64,000 nucleotides of DNA from Fen-1359 sp963710355 (GCA_963710355.1 CAVPZU010000001.1:62001-126000), one strand, 5' to 3'; shown: positions 27,207 through 37,413, numbered from the stretch's first letter. The notes: a model not told the origin generated them from the sequence alone. Translations and numbers: made by a program.

Positions 27207-27648
27207 TAATCAAATGGAGAATATAATTATTTTAATAGTGACCTAAAGAGTGGAACATTGGCTCGCCTTTGTGACTTCAATGAAAAAATATCAAGTATGT
27301 GATCTGGTTCAGACAGATACAAATATGGGCAGGCCACCTAGGCTCGCACCAAAATTTGCACCAAAGGGTCTCTGTTGGTCTTCGGTTCGCTCTCGGTTGC
27401 TTGTCGGCCGGCTTCATAAGTTTTTATTTTGCAAGTATAAACCGTTTATTCAGAAACACTTACAAGCCTTCAGTTCGGACTGTCGATTCTAAGGTTGAGG
27501 GTTCGAGCCCCTTCGGCCTCGTTTTTATAAGTTAAAGACCGTCAGTCTTCACGTGAGAGCAACTTATTAACAGCTTCCCAGCGACTTGATGTTTATTTGT
27601 AATCCCCCAATATTGACCGCTGACTTCATTGTGCAACAGCCTGCCTGG
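27207..27648. other. Intergenic between metV and kdgA, convergent genes
   Basis: Apart from the tRNA-like fragment at 27475-27521 I see no gene. Small open frames at 27250-27535 run through the tRNA fragment and show no protein-like composition. A short near-repeat (CACCAAAATTTG / GCACCAAAGG) occurs near 27346-27366. No intact RNA gene or terminator was found. Confidence 0.45.
27475..27521 (+). other. tRNA-like 3' fragment, second candidate attachment scar
   Basis: A perfect-looking T-arm GAGGG-TTCGAGC-CCCTT (27497-27513) is followed by seven acceptor-like bases CGGCCTC and a G. Before it an anticodon-like hairpin TCGGA/TTCTA with one mismatch encloses CTGTCGA; the placement gives anticodon GTC (Asp), tentatively. 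No D-arm or 5' strand lies upstream. The structure mirrors the tRNA-Arg fragment at 11641 and could mark an integrated-element end; no recombinase gene lies next to it. Confidence 0.5.
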
Positions 27649-28343
27649 TCAATGCGATTCGATTCTGGAATCTTTCGGTCGTATTTCCCGTATGAGCCCG
27701 ACGACCTCTGCGACCTTTTTCTGAATCGCTGGGTAATCCTTTGCGGCAACAAGCTCTTTTGTAATCAGTTTCGAGCCTATGCCCGCGCAGGCAATCCCCG
27801 CAGAGAACCATTCGGTTATGCTTTCGCGTGTCGGAGAAACTCCGCCGGTAGGCATTAGCTCAGCCCATGGACAAGGCTCTCTGACAGCTTTAACAAAGGC
27901 GGGGCCTCCTACCTGAGCGCCGGGGAAGATTTTGCAGATTTCCACGCCGAGCAGATGCGCCTCGTGAATCTCCGTAGCGGAGCCGCAGCCGGGGCAATAG
28001 GGAATTTTACGGGCGTTGCAGACCTTCGCAACATCGTAGTCGAGAACCGGACCGACGATAAAATCGGCGCCCGCAGCAATATAAAGAGCTGCGGTAGGGG
28101 CATCGATGATGGAACCAACGCCGAGAATCATTTCAGGCACTCCCGGTCGCGATAGACGGCCAATTCACGGAAGACGTCAATCGCTCTGTCGCCGCGATTG
28201 GTAAATTCGATAATTGTCGCACCACCGGCATAACAGGCATTTACGACTGATTTTACGACCTCGATATCGGCGTCATAGAACACGGGAACAAGCCCGATTT
28301 TTTTCACTCGTGTTAATGTCTCGAGACGTGCGTGCCTTGCCAT
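27649..28343 (-). CDS. kdgA: KDPG/KHG aldolase, one-base frame break
   Basis: Cleaves 2-keto-3-deoxy-6-phosphogluconate to pyruvate and glyceraldehyde 3-phosphate. Start ATG 28341-28343 has AAGGAG eight bases upstream; longer N-terminal readings lack one. The N-terminal piece reads RVKKIGLVPVFYDADIEVVK and ATIIEFTNRGDRAIDVFREL, with the conserved Glu and Arg. One C is missing near 28138, after which the frame continues PEMILGVGSIIDAPTAALYI, GADFIVGPVLDYDVAKVCN, YCPGCGSATEIHEAHLLG, and VEICKIFPGAQVGGPAFVKA, whose Lys forms the Schiff base. Total about 231 residues. Last gene of the uronate cluster, which feeds it KDG after phosphorylation; no KDG kinase lies in this window. Confidence 0.88.
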
Positions 28344-28399
28344 AATTATTTCTCCTTGGACATCCGAATGCATTTTTGCATTTGGAAATTTCCTTTTTA

Positions 28400-29161
28400 T
28401 TATCTTGCGAGCCAACCTCCGTCAACGGCCACAGTATATCCGTTCATATAGTCCGATGCAGGCGAGGCCAGAAAGACAGCGATTCCCTGAAGGTCTTCCG
28501 GCCTGCCCCAGCGACCTGCCGGGATACGTTCGAGTATCGCTTTGTTTCGCTGCGGGTCTTCGCGAAGGGCTTTTGTGTTAGCGGTCGCCATATACCCGGG
28601 TGCAATTGCATTGACGTTAATGTTATGCGTAGCCAGTTCATTAGCCAGCAAACGCGTCAGGCCCATAACGGCGCTTTTTGAAGCAGTATAAGACGGCACG
28701 AGAATACCGCCCTGAAAGCTGAGCAGGGAAGCGATGTTGATTATCTTGCCGCCTCTGCCCTGTTCAATCATCACCCTGCTTACGGCCTGGCTGATGAAAA
28801 ACAGCGCACGAACGTTGATATTCATCACATCGTCCCAGTCTTTTTCGCTGAACTCTGTCAGCGGAGCTCGGCGAATAATCCCTGCGTTGTTAAGTAAAAT
28901 ATCGATGCTGCCCAGCTGTTTAACCGTTTGCTTAACAATATCATTCACACTTTCCTTTTTGCTCAAGTCAGCGGTAATCGTGATGCATTTGCGGCCGAGT
29001 TTTTCGACCTCGATTTTGCTTTCGGACATATCGAGAGTATCTACCAACGCCAAACAAGCGCCGGCTTCTGCCAGTCCGATTGCCATCGCTTGGCCGAGGC
29101 CTCGTGCCGAACCGGTGACGATTGCCGCTTTGCCGTCTAATCTGAATTTATCTAAAATCAT
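28400..29161 (-). CDS. kduD: 2-dehydro-3-deoxy-D-gluconate 5-dehydrogenase (SDR)
   Basis: 253 residues, classical short-chain dehydrogenase: cofactor motif TGSARGLGQAMA at residues 16-27, NNAG at about 90, catalytic Ser in NIASLLSF and YTASKSAVMG with the Tyr-x-x-x-Lys pair. C-terminal MNGYTVAVDGGWLAR is typical. It reduces 2,5-diketo-3-deoxygluconate (DKII) to KDG with NAD(P)H. Function as KduD rests on its position between kduI and kdgA; SDR families alone would not settle it. Clear ribosome site (AAGGAA) before the start. Confidence 0.92.
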   Translation of the reverse strand: MILDKFRLDGKAAIVTGSARGLGQAMAIGLAEAGACLALVDTLDMSESKIEVEKLGRKCITITADLSKKESVNDIVKQTVKQLGSIDILLNNAGIIRRAPLTEFSEKDWDDVMNINVRALFFISQAVSRVMIEQGRGGKIINIASLLSFQGGILVPSYTASKSAVMGLTRLLANELATHNINVNAIAPGYMATANTKALREDPQRNKAILERIPAGRWGRPEDLQGIAVFLASPASDYMNGYTVAVDGGWLAR

Positions 29162-29190
29162 TATTATTTCCTTATGAAATCCTTCCGCTC

Positions 29191-30021
29191 TTATCGAATC
29201 TCATCCATCGTTAAATTGTCCATATCGTCAAATGCCTGGTTCTCGCCGCCCATCCCCCAGCAGAAACAATAGGCGCTTGTTCCGACACCGCAGTGTATAG
29301 ACCAGCTTGGTGAAATCACTGCCTGACCATTTTTAAGGACAATATGGCGGGTTTCATCGGGCCTGCCCATTAAATGGAATATGCGGGCATTTTCCGCTAT
29401 GTCGAAATACATATAGACTTCCATCCTGCGCTGGTGTGTGTGCGGCGGCATAGTGTTCCAGACACAGCCCGGTTCCATCTGCGTAAATCCCATCACTAAC
29501 TGACAGCTCTTGACGCCATTGGGATGAATAAACTGGTAAATCGTTCGCTTGTTGGCCTGCTCGACAGAACCTAAATGCACCAGATTGGCCTGACTGACCT
29601 TGATGTGCGTCGTCGGATATTCTTTGTGCGCAGGATAGCTGAGCAGGTAGAACTTTGCGGCAGCGGCAGGGTCATTGCCGGCAAAACTAATCTCTTTAGA
29701 GCCGCGGCCGATATACAGACACTCCCGATTGGCCATATTAAAAGATTTTCCGTCAACCGTAACTATCCCGGCTGCGCCAATGTTCAAAACGCCCAGTTCC
29801 CGCCTTTGGCAGAAATAATCCGCACGCAATTGGTCTGCGGAAGTTAACGATAAGATTTTATTGGCCGGCACCGCAGAGCCGATAATCGCACGGTCCACAT
29901 CCGAATAAACCATTTCAACAGCATCCGGCTTAAAGAGGTTTTCAACGAGAAAGTTTTCACGTATTTCCTGCGTTGTCATCCTGCTGAATCTAATCGGGTC
30001 AGGTAAATATCGCACTTCCAT
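29191..30021 (-). CDS. kduI: 5-dehydro-4-deoxy-D-glucuronate isomerase
   Basis: 276 residues of the KduI cupin family. It converts DKI, the spontaneous product of unsaturated uronate, to DKII. The metal-binding cupin motif is visible in NTMPPHTHQRRMEVYMYFDI, with a second region around SPSWSIHCGVGTSAY. N-terminal EVRYLPDPIRFSRMTTQEIR is typical of the family. Ribosome site AAAGGA lies 6 bases before the ATG. It precedes kduD by 29 bases, in the pathway order GH105, KduI, KduD, KdgA. Confidence 0.95.
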   Translation of the reverse strand: MEVRYLPDPIRFSRMTTQEIRENFLVENLFKPDAVEMVYSDVDRAIIGSAVPANKILSLTSADQLRADYFCQRRELGVLNIGAAGIVTVDGKSFNMANRECLYIGRGSKEISFAGNDPAAAAKFYLLSYPAHKEYPTTHIKVSQANLVHLGSVEQANKRTIYQFIHPNGVKSCQLVMGFTQMEPGCVWNTMPPHTHQRRMEVYMYFDIAENARIFHLMGRPDETRHIVLKNGQAVISPSWSIHCGVGTSAYCFCWGMGGENQAFDDMDNLTMDEIR

Positions 30022-30039
30022 TATATTTCCTTTCCTGAA

Positions 30040-32239
30040 TTAATTTGCAAATTCAATAACGACAGGATTATCAATTCGCCGTTTGAAATTCTTCAGATGC
30101 TCTTTCCATTGCTCGAAGGTCGCCAAATCTTTGTTTTCATTCCAGCAGGAGCCGCAGTAGTAAATAAACGGCTTTTGTATCGGCTGATTCATAACCATTA
30201 ACAGATGACTGTCAGCTTCGGTCAGTTTTGCCTGCACCTCCTGCCCAAACACAACCCCGCAGCCCATCATTCCATTGTTCCCATCTGCAGGCAGCCAGTA
30301 GCCAATTACATTCTTGGTATCTGTGAACTTTTCATTACTGCTGTCCCGCAAAATAATGCCGGCAGCCACCGGCAAATCCTGTGTATTATCGCTGGAATAG
30401 GTACATTCAATTTTATTCAGGTTGCTGCCGAGGTCAATTGATATGCGTTTTTTCTCGCTGACGGTGCGAGTGCCTGCTTTCCACGGAGCATACGTCAACT
30501 CAAAAACGGAGCGAGTGGGGCCATTGGCAATAATTTTCCAATCTTTGAAATTCTTCGGCAGAGATACTTTTCCATTCACAAAAGGAGCGGCGCCGCCGCA
30601 GCCGAGGGTATTTCCGACCTTATAAAAGTCCCCGCCTTCGCCAAAGTTTTTGTGATAGTTCTCGCTTTTGTAGAATTTATCAATGACAGGATACGGAACA
30701 CACTTGCCCCACGTATCAATGCCGCTTGTAATCGTCTCATATTCAAGGGCCGGGCCATACATACGAAACGCTGCCTTGTCATTTTCCCACGCAAAGTCGT
30801 CCTTTCGCTCAGGAACAAACCGGCAGTACGTTGCCGTTGTTGAGACAAGCTTCTGCATTCCTTCCGGGCGCTTCATAAGCCAGAAATATTTTTTTTGGCC
30901 GGGTGCAAAATTCGTCTGGAAAAGTAAATGTGCTTTTTCCCCATCGCTGATTATCTGCGTGACGAGCAGACGGTTTGTCTTAAAATCAAAAACAGCCGCA
31001 TCCTCTTTCGTCAGGCCGGGAACCGCTTTTTCAACTTTATCCCAGGGCAGACTGATTGTCTCCTTGTCTCTGAAGCCGCTCATCGGATTGGTGACGGTAA
31101 TTTTCTTTACCGGAACTCCTTTGCGAACTGCAATCTTATAAACTTCGCTGCCTGCCAGCAGAAAAGAGCCAACGCCGTAGATGTCTGTTTGATTTGCATC
31201 GACCTGATGCGGGTCAGCGCCGATGGGCTGGACATAGCCGAGTTTGCCGTCCGGATGGACACAGCCGACAAGACCTGTCCACGCTCTTGTGACAGCGGGA
31301 GTGTAAGTCTTTTCATCGAGGTAGCCATTATTGATGCCCCACGCCAGACCGTAGCAGTAAAAGCCCGAGCCGCTGGTTTCTTTGGATGGGTAACTTGCAG
31401 GGTCTAAAAGGCTGGAATGCCACAGACCTTCTTTTGGCTGGATTTTGACAATCTTTGCCGCCATCTCTTTATAAAGCTTCTCGTAGCGGGGCCTGTCTTT
31501 GAAGTCTTTTGGCATTGCCTCAAGCACCCGAGCGAGGCCCGCAAAGACCCAGCCGTTGCCGCGAGACCAGAACACCTTCCTGCCGTTGGCTTCACGTTTG
31601 TCGAAATAGTTCTCATCGCGGAAATAGAGGTGTTCAGCGGTGTCGTAAAGGTAGTCCGTTGTGTACCACCACTCCTCATTGGCAAACATAAGATACTTTT
31701 GTTCGCCGGTGACGGCTGCTAGCTTCGCTATGACAGGCGGACCCATAAACAGGGCATCGCACCACCACCATCTGTCTTTGCCGGCCTGTTCATTGATATG
31801 GAGAGAGACATGGGAACGATTTGCAAGGATATAGTCAAATCTATCCTTTATGCCGTTGAGCATTTTGGGTTCTTTTAAAGAGGCAGTACATCTCCAGATA
31901 CATCTGGCCGACGCAGTGGTTATCGGCGTGGTATATACTCCCGTCGTTATGGGGTTGCCAGCTGTTTTTTTCTCCAAACTCCAGCAAAGCCTTGATATAC
32001 CTGTCGTCGTCGGCCATTTGTGCCCACGCACTCAAGCCCGCAAAGAAGGCCCCATGGGTCCATTGTGCGGTGTGGTGACTGCTCGGATGCGCTAATTGCC
32101 AATCTGCCACTTTGGCCATTATTGATTTGATATTTTCGGACTGCATCGGCTCCGGCATCTCAACAGATTGCCGACCGGCTGCGCAACCGGACAATAATAC
32201 TAAAACAAGAGTCAATAGACAGCCGGTTCTGATTTTCAT
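30040..32239 (-). CDS. GH105 unsaturated uronyl hydrolase fused to DUF4861, lipoprotein; one-base frame break
   Basis: About 733 residues. The start (ATG 32237-32239) gives a lipoprotein signal KIRTGCLLTLVLVLLSGCAA. The N-terminal half is a GH88/GH105 (alpha/alpha)6 barrel: ADNHCVGQMYLEMYC with the catalytic Asp region, RWWWCDALFMGPPVIAKLA, VFWSRGNGWVFAGLARVLEA, KETSGSGFYCYGLAWGI. One extra A near 31873 splits the frame after LEMYCLFK and must be ignored. The C-terminal half matches DUF4861: FAWENDKAAFRMYGPALEYE, GIDTWGKCVPYPVIDKFY, GGDFYKVGNTLGCGGAAPFV. It would release 4-deoxy-unsaturated uronate from oligosaccharides made by lyases, outside or in the periplasm, feeding KduI. Substrate could be rhamnogalacturonan or ulvan; not decidable here. 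Confidence 0.85.
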
Positions 32240-32569
32240 GATTTGATACTTTAAAATAACTCTACACATATTGTTTCACATACAAAACTCCTGTTTTCTG
32301 TGTCAATGAATAATAAGCGAAATGAAAAATATCACAAGAAAAAAATCGAATCAATGTGGCTGTCTCCTGAATATATCCGCCTTCGGCGGACCAAATGCGC
32401 CAGAAGGTATCTTGACCCTGTCACGGGGAATATATACATCGCTCATATGCCTGACGAAATCCGCAAAGGCGGGCTGTTTGGCGATGACATCAATGCTGCC
32501 GTTGCATTTATGAAGGGCGGCTGTAATATGTCCTATACGACAATTGGGCAGCTGCACAATAGATATCAC
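32240..32569. other. Upstream region of uronate cluster and start of a decayed gene
   Basis: The promoter of the minus-strand uronate cluster should lie here. On the plus strand frames run from about 32300 without convincing homology. The segment 32376-32390 is a perfect GC-rich palindrome (TCCGCC TTC GGCGGA) also found at 53755. Confidence 0.35.
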
Positions 32570-32714
32570 AAGCAGACTTGCAGTTGCAAGACTGCGTCAG
32601 GATTGCGCAGCACCAGATTGGTGCAACGGGACGGACCTCGATTTGAGCACAAAGGTTGACTTTAAAGATTTCGCTATATTTGCCGACCACTGGCTCGAAG
32701 GCGTTGAGCCATAG
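32570..32714 (+). pseudogene. C-terminal dockerin remnant
   Basis: In one frame the bases 32590-32714 read LRQDCAAPDWCNGTDLDLST, then KVDFKDFAIFADHWLEGVEP and a stop. This matches the end of planctomycete dockerin-type repeats, compare DWCDGADLNRDGIVNFKDYA in the large protein at 46255. Nothing upstream in the same frame gives a signal peptide or a catalytic domain, and the first Ca-binding loop is missing, so I read it as the last piece of a lost secreted protein. A terminator follows 25 bases later. Confidence 0.6.
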
Positions 32715-32739
32715 TTTTTTGTGTATATCAAACTTTAAT

Positions 32740-32773
32740 AGGGCTGTGAGTATCATGTTCGCAGCCCTTTTTT
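32740..32773 (+). terminator. Rho-independent terminator
   Basis: Ten-pair stem AGGGCTGTGA with TCGCAGCCCT (one G-T pair), nine-base loop, followed by a T-run. It ends the unit of the dockerin remnant. Confidence 0.75.
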
Positions 32774-33360
32774 ATATAAAGTACGTTTGCCAAATAGAGG
32801 TCAATATACCTTCAAAAGAGTTTCTTGAGCAATAGTACTGATACACAAAAAAGATTAGACTCCAAATTATTAAAAAATTATTGTCTTGGCGCACCTACAA
32901 CCAGCCTACAACCCAAAGAGTAGATAGCGAGTGAAATCACAAAAATTGCGAATCTATAAAATTTGCAATATCAAAGACTTAAAGAAATTTCAGAAAAGAT
33001 AAACATTTTATTTCACCGCAGAGCCTACTACGCCCTTTGTAGTGGGCTACGCAGGCCGCGAAGAAGGGACCGCCGAGACCGCAGAAATTTATCATTCATC
33101 ATTTAATTAGCCACAGAGAAAACAGCTTGTCCTGAGCCTGTCGAAGGAATCAATTGTAGATAATCAATTGAAAGAGACAGGATAACCGGATTAAACCAAT
33201 AAGGCGAAGTGTTATAAGGCAATCTCGACAGGATCACAGCCGTAAATTATGGTGTTGACGGCACGAATGAATCATTTACAATGGAAAAAAGTGGAAACAG
33301 AGGCAGAGTCTTTAACGATCAGGCCAAGTATTCAGGATAAGAAAGAAAAGGAGTTGGTTA
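32774..33360. other. Gene-free stretch with dispersed repeat words
   Basis: No gene found in 590 bases. It contains CTTGTCCTGAGCCTGTCGAA (33128-33147), a word I recall as widely dispersed in environmental genomes, and a small hairpin around 33030-33053 (CTACGCCC...GGGCTACG). The last 30 bases hold the ribosome site of the GYD gene. Confidence 0.4.
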
Positions 33361-33657
33361 TGGCTACATTTATTTCGCTTGTAAATTTAACGGAAAAAGG
33401 AGCGAAGGATTTCAAGACCTCGCCTGAGAGAGTCTGCTAAATTTAAGGCTATGGCTCAAAAGGTGGGAGTGACACTCAAGGAGGTTTATTGGACGATTGG
33501 CATTTACGATGTCGTGCTAATTCTGGAAGGGCCGGATGATGCGATGGTTGCGGCGGCCATGATAAGTCTGGCATCACTCGGCAACGTGAGGACACAGACC
33601 CTGCGAGGCTTTAATGCATCTGAGATGAAAGAGATTATTTCCAAGGTGCCACAGTAA
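33361..33657 (+). CDS. GYD-domain protein, one-base frame break
   Basis: About 98 residues. ATG 33361 has AAAGGAG before it. The first piece reads ATFISLVNLTEKGAKDFKTS and then stops; dropping one surplus base near 33428 (in GAGAGAG) continues SAKFKAMAQKVGVTLKEVYW, TIGIYDVVLILEGPDDAMVA, LASLGNVRTQTLRGF. The GIYDVV segment is the family's GYD motif (G-x-Y-D). These small dimeric alpha/beta-barrel proteins have no settled function. It stands alone, convergent to birA. Confidence 0.8.
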
Positions 33658-33713
33658 TTGATTGATAATCAATGCCATTTGCTGTTCCGACAGACAAAAA
33701 ATAGCAAAAAATT

Positions 33714-34484
33714 TCACTTTGCTATGGTTGTATGGGCTGCGTCGAAGAAACGGACGAGGCCTGCATCTAACTGCACGATAAGTCCTTTTTCCGGGTCGAT
33801 TCCTATGCAGTTGCCGGAAAAATTTCGCCTGTTATGAATCAGGCTGACACGGTGGTGAATCTGGATGCTTAATTGGTGCCATTTGTCTAAAGTTTCTTTT
33901 GTATTTTGCCCGGCTGTTTCGAGCCGGTGTTCCAATGACGAAAGCAGTCTTTTGGCAAGGTTTATTCTGTCGGTAAATGAACCGGTTTCAATGTCGATAC
34001 TCGTTGCGGTTTTTTGAAGTTCCGGGTGAAAATTGGTTTGGTGGCAATTTATCCCGATGCCGATGACGTAAGCGGTGTGGGTTTTGTAAGTTTTCGATTC
34101 AAGCAGGATTCCTGCGATTTTTTTGCCGTTGAGGATTATATCATTAGGCCATTTGATTTTTGCATTGTTGCCGATGGCCTCTGCAACCGCTACCGCACAG
34201 GCGAGCGAAAGCAGTTCCGGCTTTATCACGCAACCGGTTAAAACTACCGAACAGAGCAGACTGTCTGATTTTCCGGTGAGCCATTTATTGGATGCTCTGC
34301 CGCGACCTGCGGTCTGTTCTTCGGCAAAAACCGTCAGCCCATTGTTGTTTTTGTTTTTTGCATACTCGGCGGCAATATCGTTGGTGCTCGATGTCGATTT
34401 ATAAACAATTATTTTGAAGCCGACATATCTTGTATTTAGTCCGCCCCTTATCTTGTCAGGGTCAAGTAAATCGCCTTTGTGCAT
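33714..34484 (-). CDS. birA: Biotin--[acetyl-CoA carboxylase] ligase
   Basis: 256 residues. Motifs: STSSTNDIAAEYA, the GRGRASNKWLTGKSDSLLCS biotinyl-AMP loop, KIKWPNDIILNGKKIAGILL with the catalytic Lys, and YVIGIGINCHQT. A small C-terminal SH3-like part follows (GNCIGIDPEKGLIVQL). The N-terminal DNA-binding domain of E. coli BirA is absent, so it is a ligase only. Its start overlaps the nadC stop by one base, so it is probably co-transcribed with uvrB and nadC. Confidence 0.93.
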   Translation of the reverse strand: MHKGDLLDPDKIRGGLNTRYVGFKIIVYKSTSSTNDIAAEYAKNKNNNGLTVFAEEQTAGRGRASNKWLTGKSDSLLCSVVLTGCVIKPELLSLACAVAVAEAIGNNAKIKWPNDIILNGKKIAGILLESKTYKTHTAYVIGIGINCHQTNFHPELQKTATSIDIETGSFTDRINLAKRLLSSLEHRLETAGQNTKETLDKWHQLSIQIHHRVSLIHNRRNFSGNCIGIDPEKGLIVQLDAGLVRFFDAAHTTIAK

Positions 34485-35356
34485 TATCTATCAAGTCCAA
34501 TATCGACCGACCTGGCTGAATGCGTAATAGCGCCGACGGCGATTCTGTCAATGCCGCAGTTGGCAATGGCCGAAACGCTGTTTAACGTTATGTTGCCTGA
34601 TGCTTCGAGAAGGGGCTTTTTCTTCTTGCCGCGCATCGCATTTCTCATATCAACGGCGTGCTTGAGCTGCCACTGTCCCATGTTGTCGAGAAGCACAATA
34701 TCTATGCCTGGTATTTTGAGGACATAATTGAGCTGGTCATCGACGTGGTCAACTTCGACGGCGACGAACTTTACTCCTTTTACCTTTCTTGCTCTTGCAA
34801 TAACTTTTGATAATTTCGGATAGAAATTTCTTCCTAATTGAGCGAGGTGATTATCCTTAATCAGTATCCCGTCATATAGGCCGAGGCGGTGATTATACCC
34901 GCCTCCGCAGCGGACGGCATATTTCTCCAGAAGCCGCCAGCCCGGTGTCGTCTTCCTTGTATCGTAAATTTTTGCCTTTGTTCCTTCAATGGCCCGGACA
35001 AATTTTTGTGTTGTCGTTGCAATTCCGCTAAGTCGCTGCAGAAAATTGAGCATAACTCTTTCTGCACTGAGCATAGGGCCGAGCGGCCCTTCGACTATGC
35101 CGATTCTTTTGCCGACATAGGCGTGCTCGCCGTCTTTTACCAGCACCTTCAGTTTAAGTTTTTCATTATACAGTTTGAGGATTTCCCTGATTATCTCCAT
35201 TCCGCATACGACTATTTCCTCGCGTGAGATGATGTATGACTTCGCTGTGATTTTTTCCCTGAAAAGCAGATTACTTGTCACATCGCCGTCGCCGAGGTCT
35301 TCGGCTATCGCCAATTTTATCAGCGGCATTACCTTGTTCATATCGAGCAGCTTCAT
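34484..35356 (-). CDS. nadC: Nicotinate-nucleotide diphosphorylase (carboxylating)
   Basis: 290 residues. Makes nicotinate mononucleotide from quinolinate and PRPP in NAD synthesis. Visible: AEDLGDGDVTSNLLF at the N-terminus, LNFLQRLSGIATTTQKFV, the IYDTRKTTPGWRLLEKYAVR quinolinate site, GGGYNHRLGLYDGILIKDNH, AVEVDHVDDQL, and LEASGNITLNSVSAIANCGI near the end. Ribosome site GGAAGG lies before the ATG. Located 30 bases after uvrB. Confidence 0.95.
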   Translation of the reverse strand: MKLLDMNKVMPLIKLAIAEDLGDGDVTSNLLFREKITAKSYIISREEIVVCGMEIIREILKLYNEKLKLKVLVKDGEHAYVGKRIGIVEGPLGPMLSAERVMLNFLQRLSGIATTTQKFVRAIEGTKAKIYDTRKTTPGWRLLEKYAVRCGGGYNHRLGLYDGILIKDNHLAQLGRNFYPKLSKVIARARKVKGVKFVAVEVDHVDDQLNYVLKIPGIDIVLLDNMGQWQLKHAVDMRNAMRGKKKKPLLEASGNITLNSVSAIANCGIDRIAVGAITHSARSVDIGLDR

Positions 35357-35386
35357 TTATGCCTTCCTTCCAGCACGAACCACTAA

Positions 35387-37413
35387 TCACAAGCCGCGGC
35401 TTTTCTTGGCCAGACTTTTTTTGTGTTTTGAATCAATGATAATAAATTCAGGCAGCTCCTTTAATTCCATAAGCTGGTCACGAAGGGCCGCTGCCTTCTC
35501 AAAATCGAGAGCTTGTGCCGCCTCCAGCATCTCTTTTTCAATTTGACCGGCCAATTCCACCTTATCGTATTCGTCTTCGCTGAACCGAACTGCCTGACGG
35601 GCGGTTTGCCTTGCCTTTACCAGTTCAGTCAGACTATTCCTTATCTCTTTCTGTATAGTCTTCGGCGTTATGTTATGGTCTTTATTGTATTGCCGTTGAA
35701 TTTTACGCCGTCTGTTGGTTTCGTCAATAGCCTTCTCCATCGATTTTGTTACGGTATCCGCATACAAAAATACCGAAGCGTCAACATTTCGGCGCAGCGG
35801 CCGATAGTCTGTATCAGCGATGTCTCGCTCCGCAAAAAGCCTTCCTTGTCCGCATCGAGGATTGCCACAGCCGATACCTCCGGCAGGTCAAGCCCTTCAC
35901 GCAAAAGATTGATTCCAACAAGCACATCGAACTGCCCGTTCCGTAATTCCTGCAGAATTTTAATTCTCTCCAAGGTTTCGATTTCGCTGTGCAGGTATGT
36001 GCATTTGAAACCCTTTCTGGCGATGTAGCCGGCAAGGTCCTCGGCCATCTTTTTTGTCATCGTTGTAACAAGCATTCGCTGGTCTGCCTTTACCCTTTTT
36101 TCGATTTCACCCAAAAGATGTTCAACCTGATTTCTCGCGGCAAATACGAAAATTTCCGGGTCAACCAGGCCGGTCGGGCGGATTATCTGCTCGACAACTT
36201 TACCGCCGCATTTTTCAATCTCGTAAGGGCTGGGCGTCGCAGAGACAAATATCACATTCGACCAGTTTTGCTCAAATTCCTCGAAACGCAGCGGCCTGTT
36301 ATCTAACGCGCTCGGCAGGCGGAAGCCGTGTTCAATCAGAACCTCTTTTCTGCTTTTGTCGCCCGCCCACATCGCGTGAAGTTGCGGAATCGTTGCGTGC
36401 GATTCGTCTATAAACAGCAAAAAGTCCTTTGGAAAATAATCAATCAGTGTATAAGGCCTTGCGCCCGGCGGCAGGCCCGACAGATGTCTCGAATAATTTT
36501 CAATCCCGCTGCAATAACCTACCTCCTGCATCATTTCTATATCATACATCGTCCGGGCGGCAAGCCTCTGCGCCTCAAGCAGTTTTCCCTGCTGGCGAAA
36601 TTCTGCCAGCCGTTGTTCAAGCTCGGCCTTTATGCCTTCGGTGGCGGCGGTGATTCTGTCTGCCGGCATAATATAATGCTGCGCAGGGTAAATAAAGACC
36701 TGCTCTTCTTCTGCTAATGTCTTGGCAGAGACAGGATTTATATAGCTTATTTTCTCTATTTCGTCTCCGAAAAATTCAAAACGAACGGCAAAGGTTTCAT
36801 AAGATGGATAAAGTTCTACCACATCGCCGCGGACTCTGAATTTGCCCCGCTGAAAATCGAAATCGTTTCTCGAATACTGCAGGTCGGCAAATCTGCCCAA
36901 AAGCTCATTTCTTTCGATGCGTTCGCCTGTTCGGACGACTACGACAGAGGCCTTGTAATCCTCGGGCGAACCGAGCCCGAAAATGCACGAGACGGAGGCG
37001 ACTATTATACAATCGCTTCTGGATGAAAGGCTCGTGGTCGCCGAAAGCCGCAATCGGTCGAGGTCGGCATTTTTCGAGGCGTCCTTTTCAATGTAAATAT
37101 CCCGCTGCGGGATATAGGCCTCCGGCTGATAGTAGTCGTAATAGCTTACAAAATATTCGACGGCATTTTCGGGAAATAATTCCTTGAATTCCTCATACAA
37201 CTGGGCGGCTAAGGTTTTGTTGTGCGAAATAACAAGGGCAGGCAGGTTGAACTGTGAAATTATGTTGGCCATTGTAAAGGTCTTGCCTGAGCCGGTGACG
37301 CCCTTGAGCGTCTGGTATCGTCTTCCCGCCCGCAGGCCTTCCACAAGCTGCTCGATAGCCTCCGGCTGGTCGCCGGCGGGCTGAAATCTGCTGTCAAGTT
37401 TGAAGTTTGCCAT
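35387..37413 (-). CDS. uvrB: Excinuclease ABC subunit B, one-base frame break in motif VI
   Basis: DNA-damage helicase-like subunit of nucleotide excision repair, about 675 residues. Start taken at ATG 37413 (MANFKLDSRFQPAGDQPEA); a TTG four codons earlier is an alternative. Motifs: Walker A KGVTGSGKTFTMANII, the VSYYDYYQPEAYIPQRDIYI beta-hairpin, LLFIDESHATIPQLHAM, FVSATPSPYE, LVGINLLREGLDLPEVSAVA, LDADKEGFLRSETSLIQTIG. There the frame breaks near 35790 (one base missing) within what should be IGRAARN, and the second frame continues FLYADTVTKSMEKAIDETNR to a C-terminal UVR helix pair EAAQALDFEKAAALRDQLME. An essential-type repair gene broken by one base suggests sequence error. Confidence 0.92.

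Noticed and set aside
27250..27535. Two open frames of about 80 codons after metV
   Set aside because: They cross the tRNA-like fragment, overlap each other and lack protein-like composition or ribosome sites.
32300..32659. 119-codon frame before the dockerin remnant
   Set aside because: No recognisable domain, ends in a frame different from the dockerin-like sequence, and has no convincing start signal; kept only as part of the remnant region.
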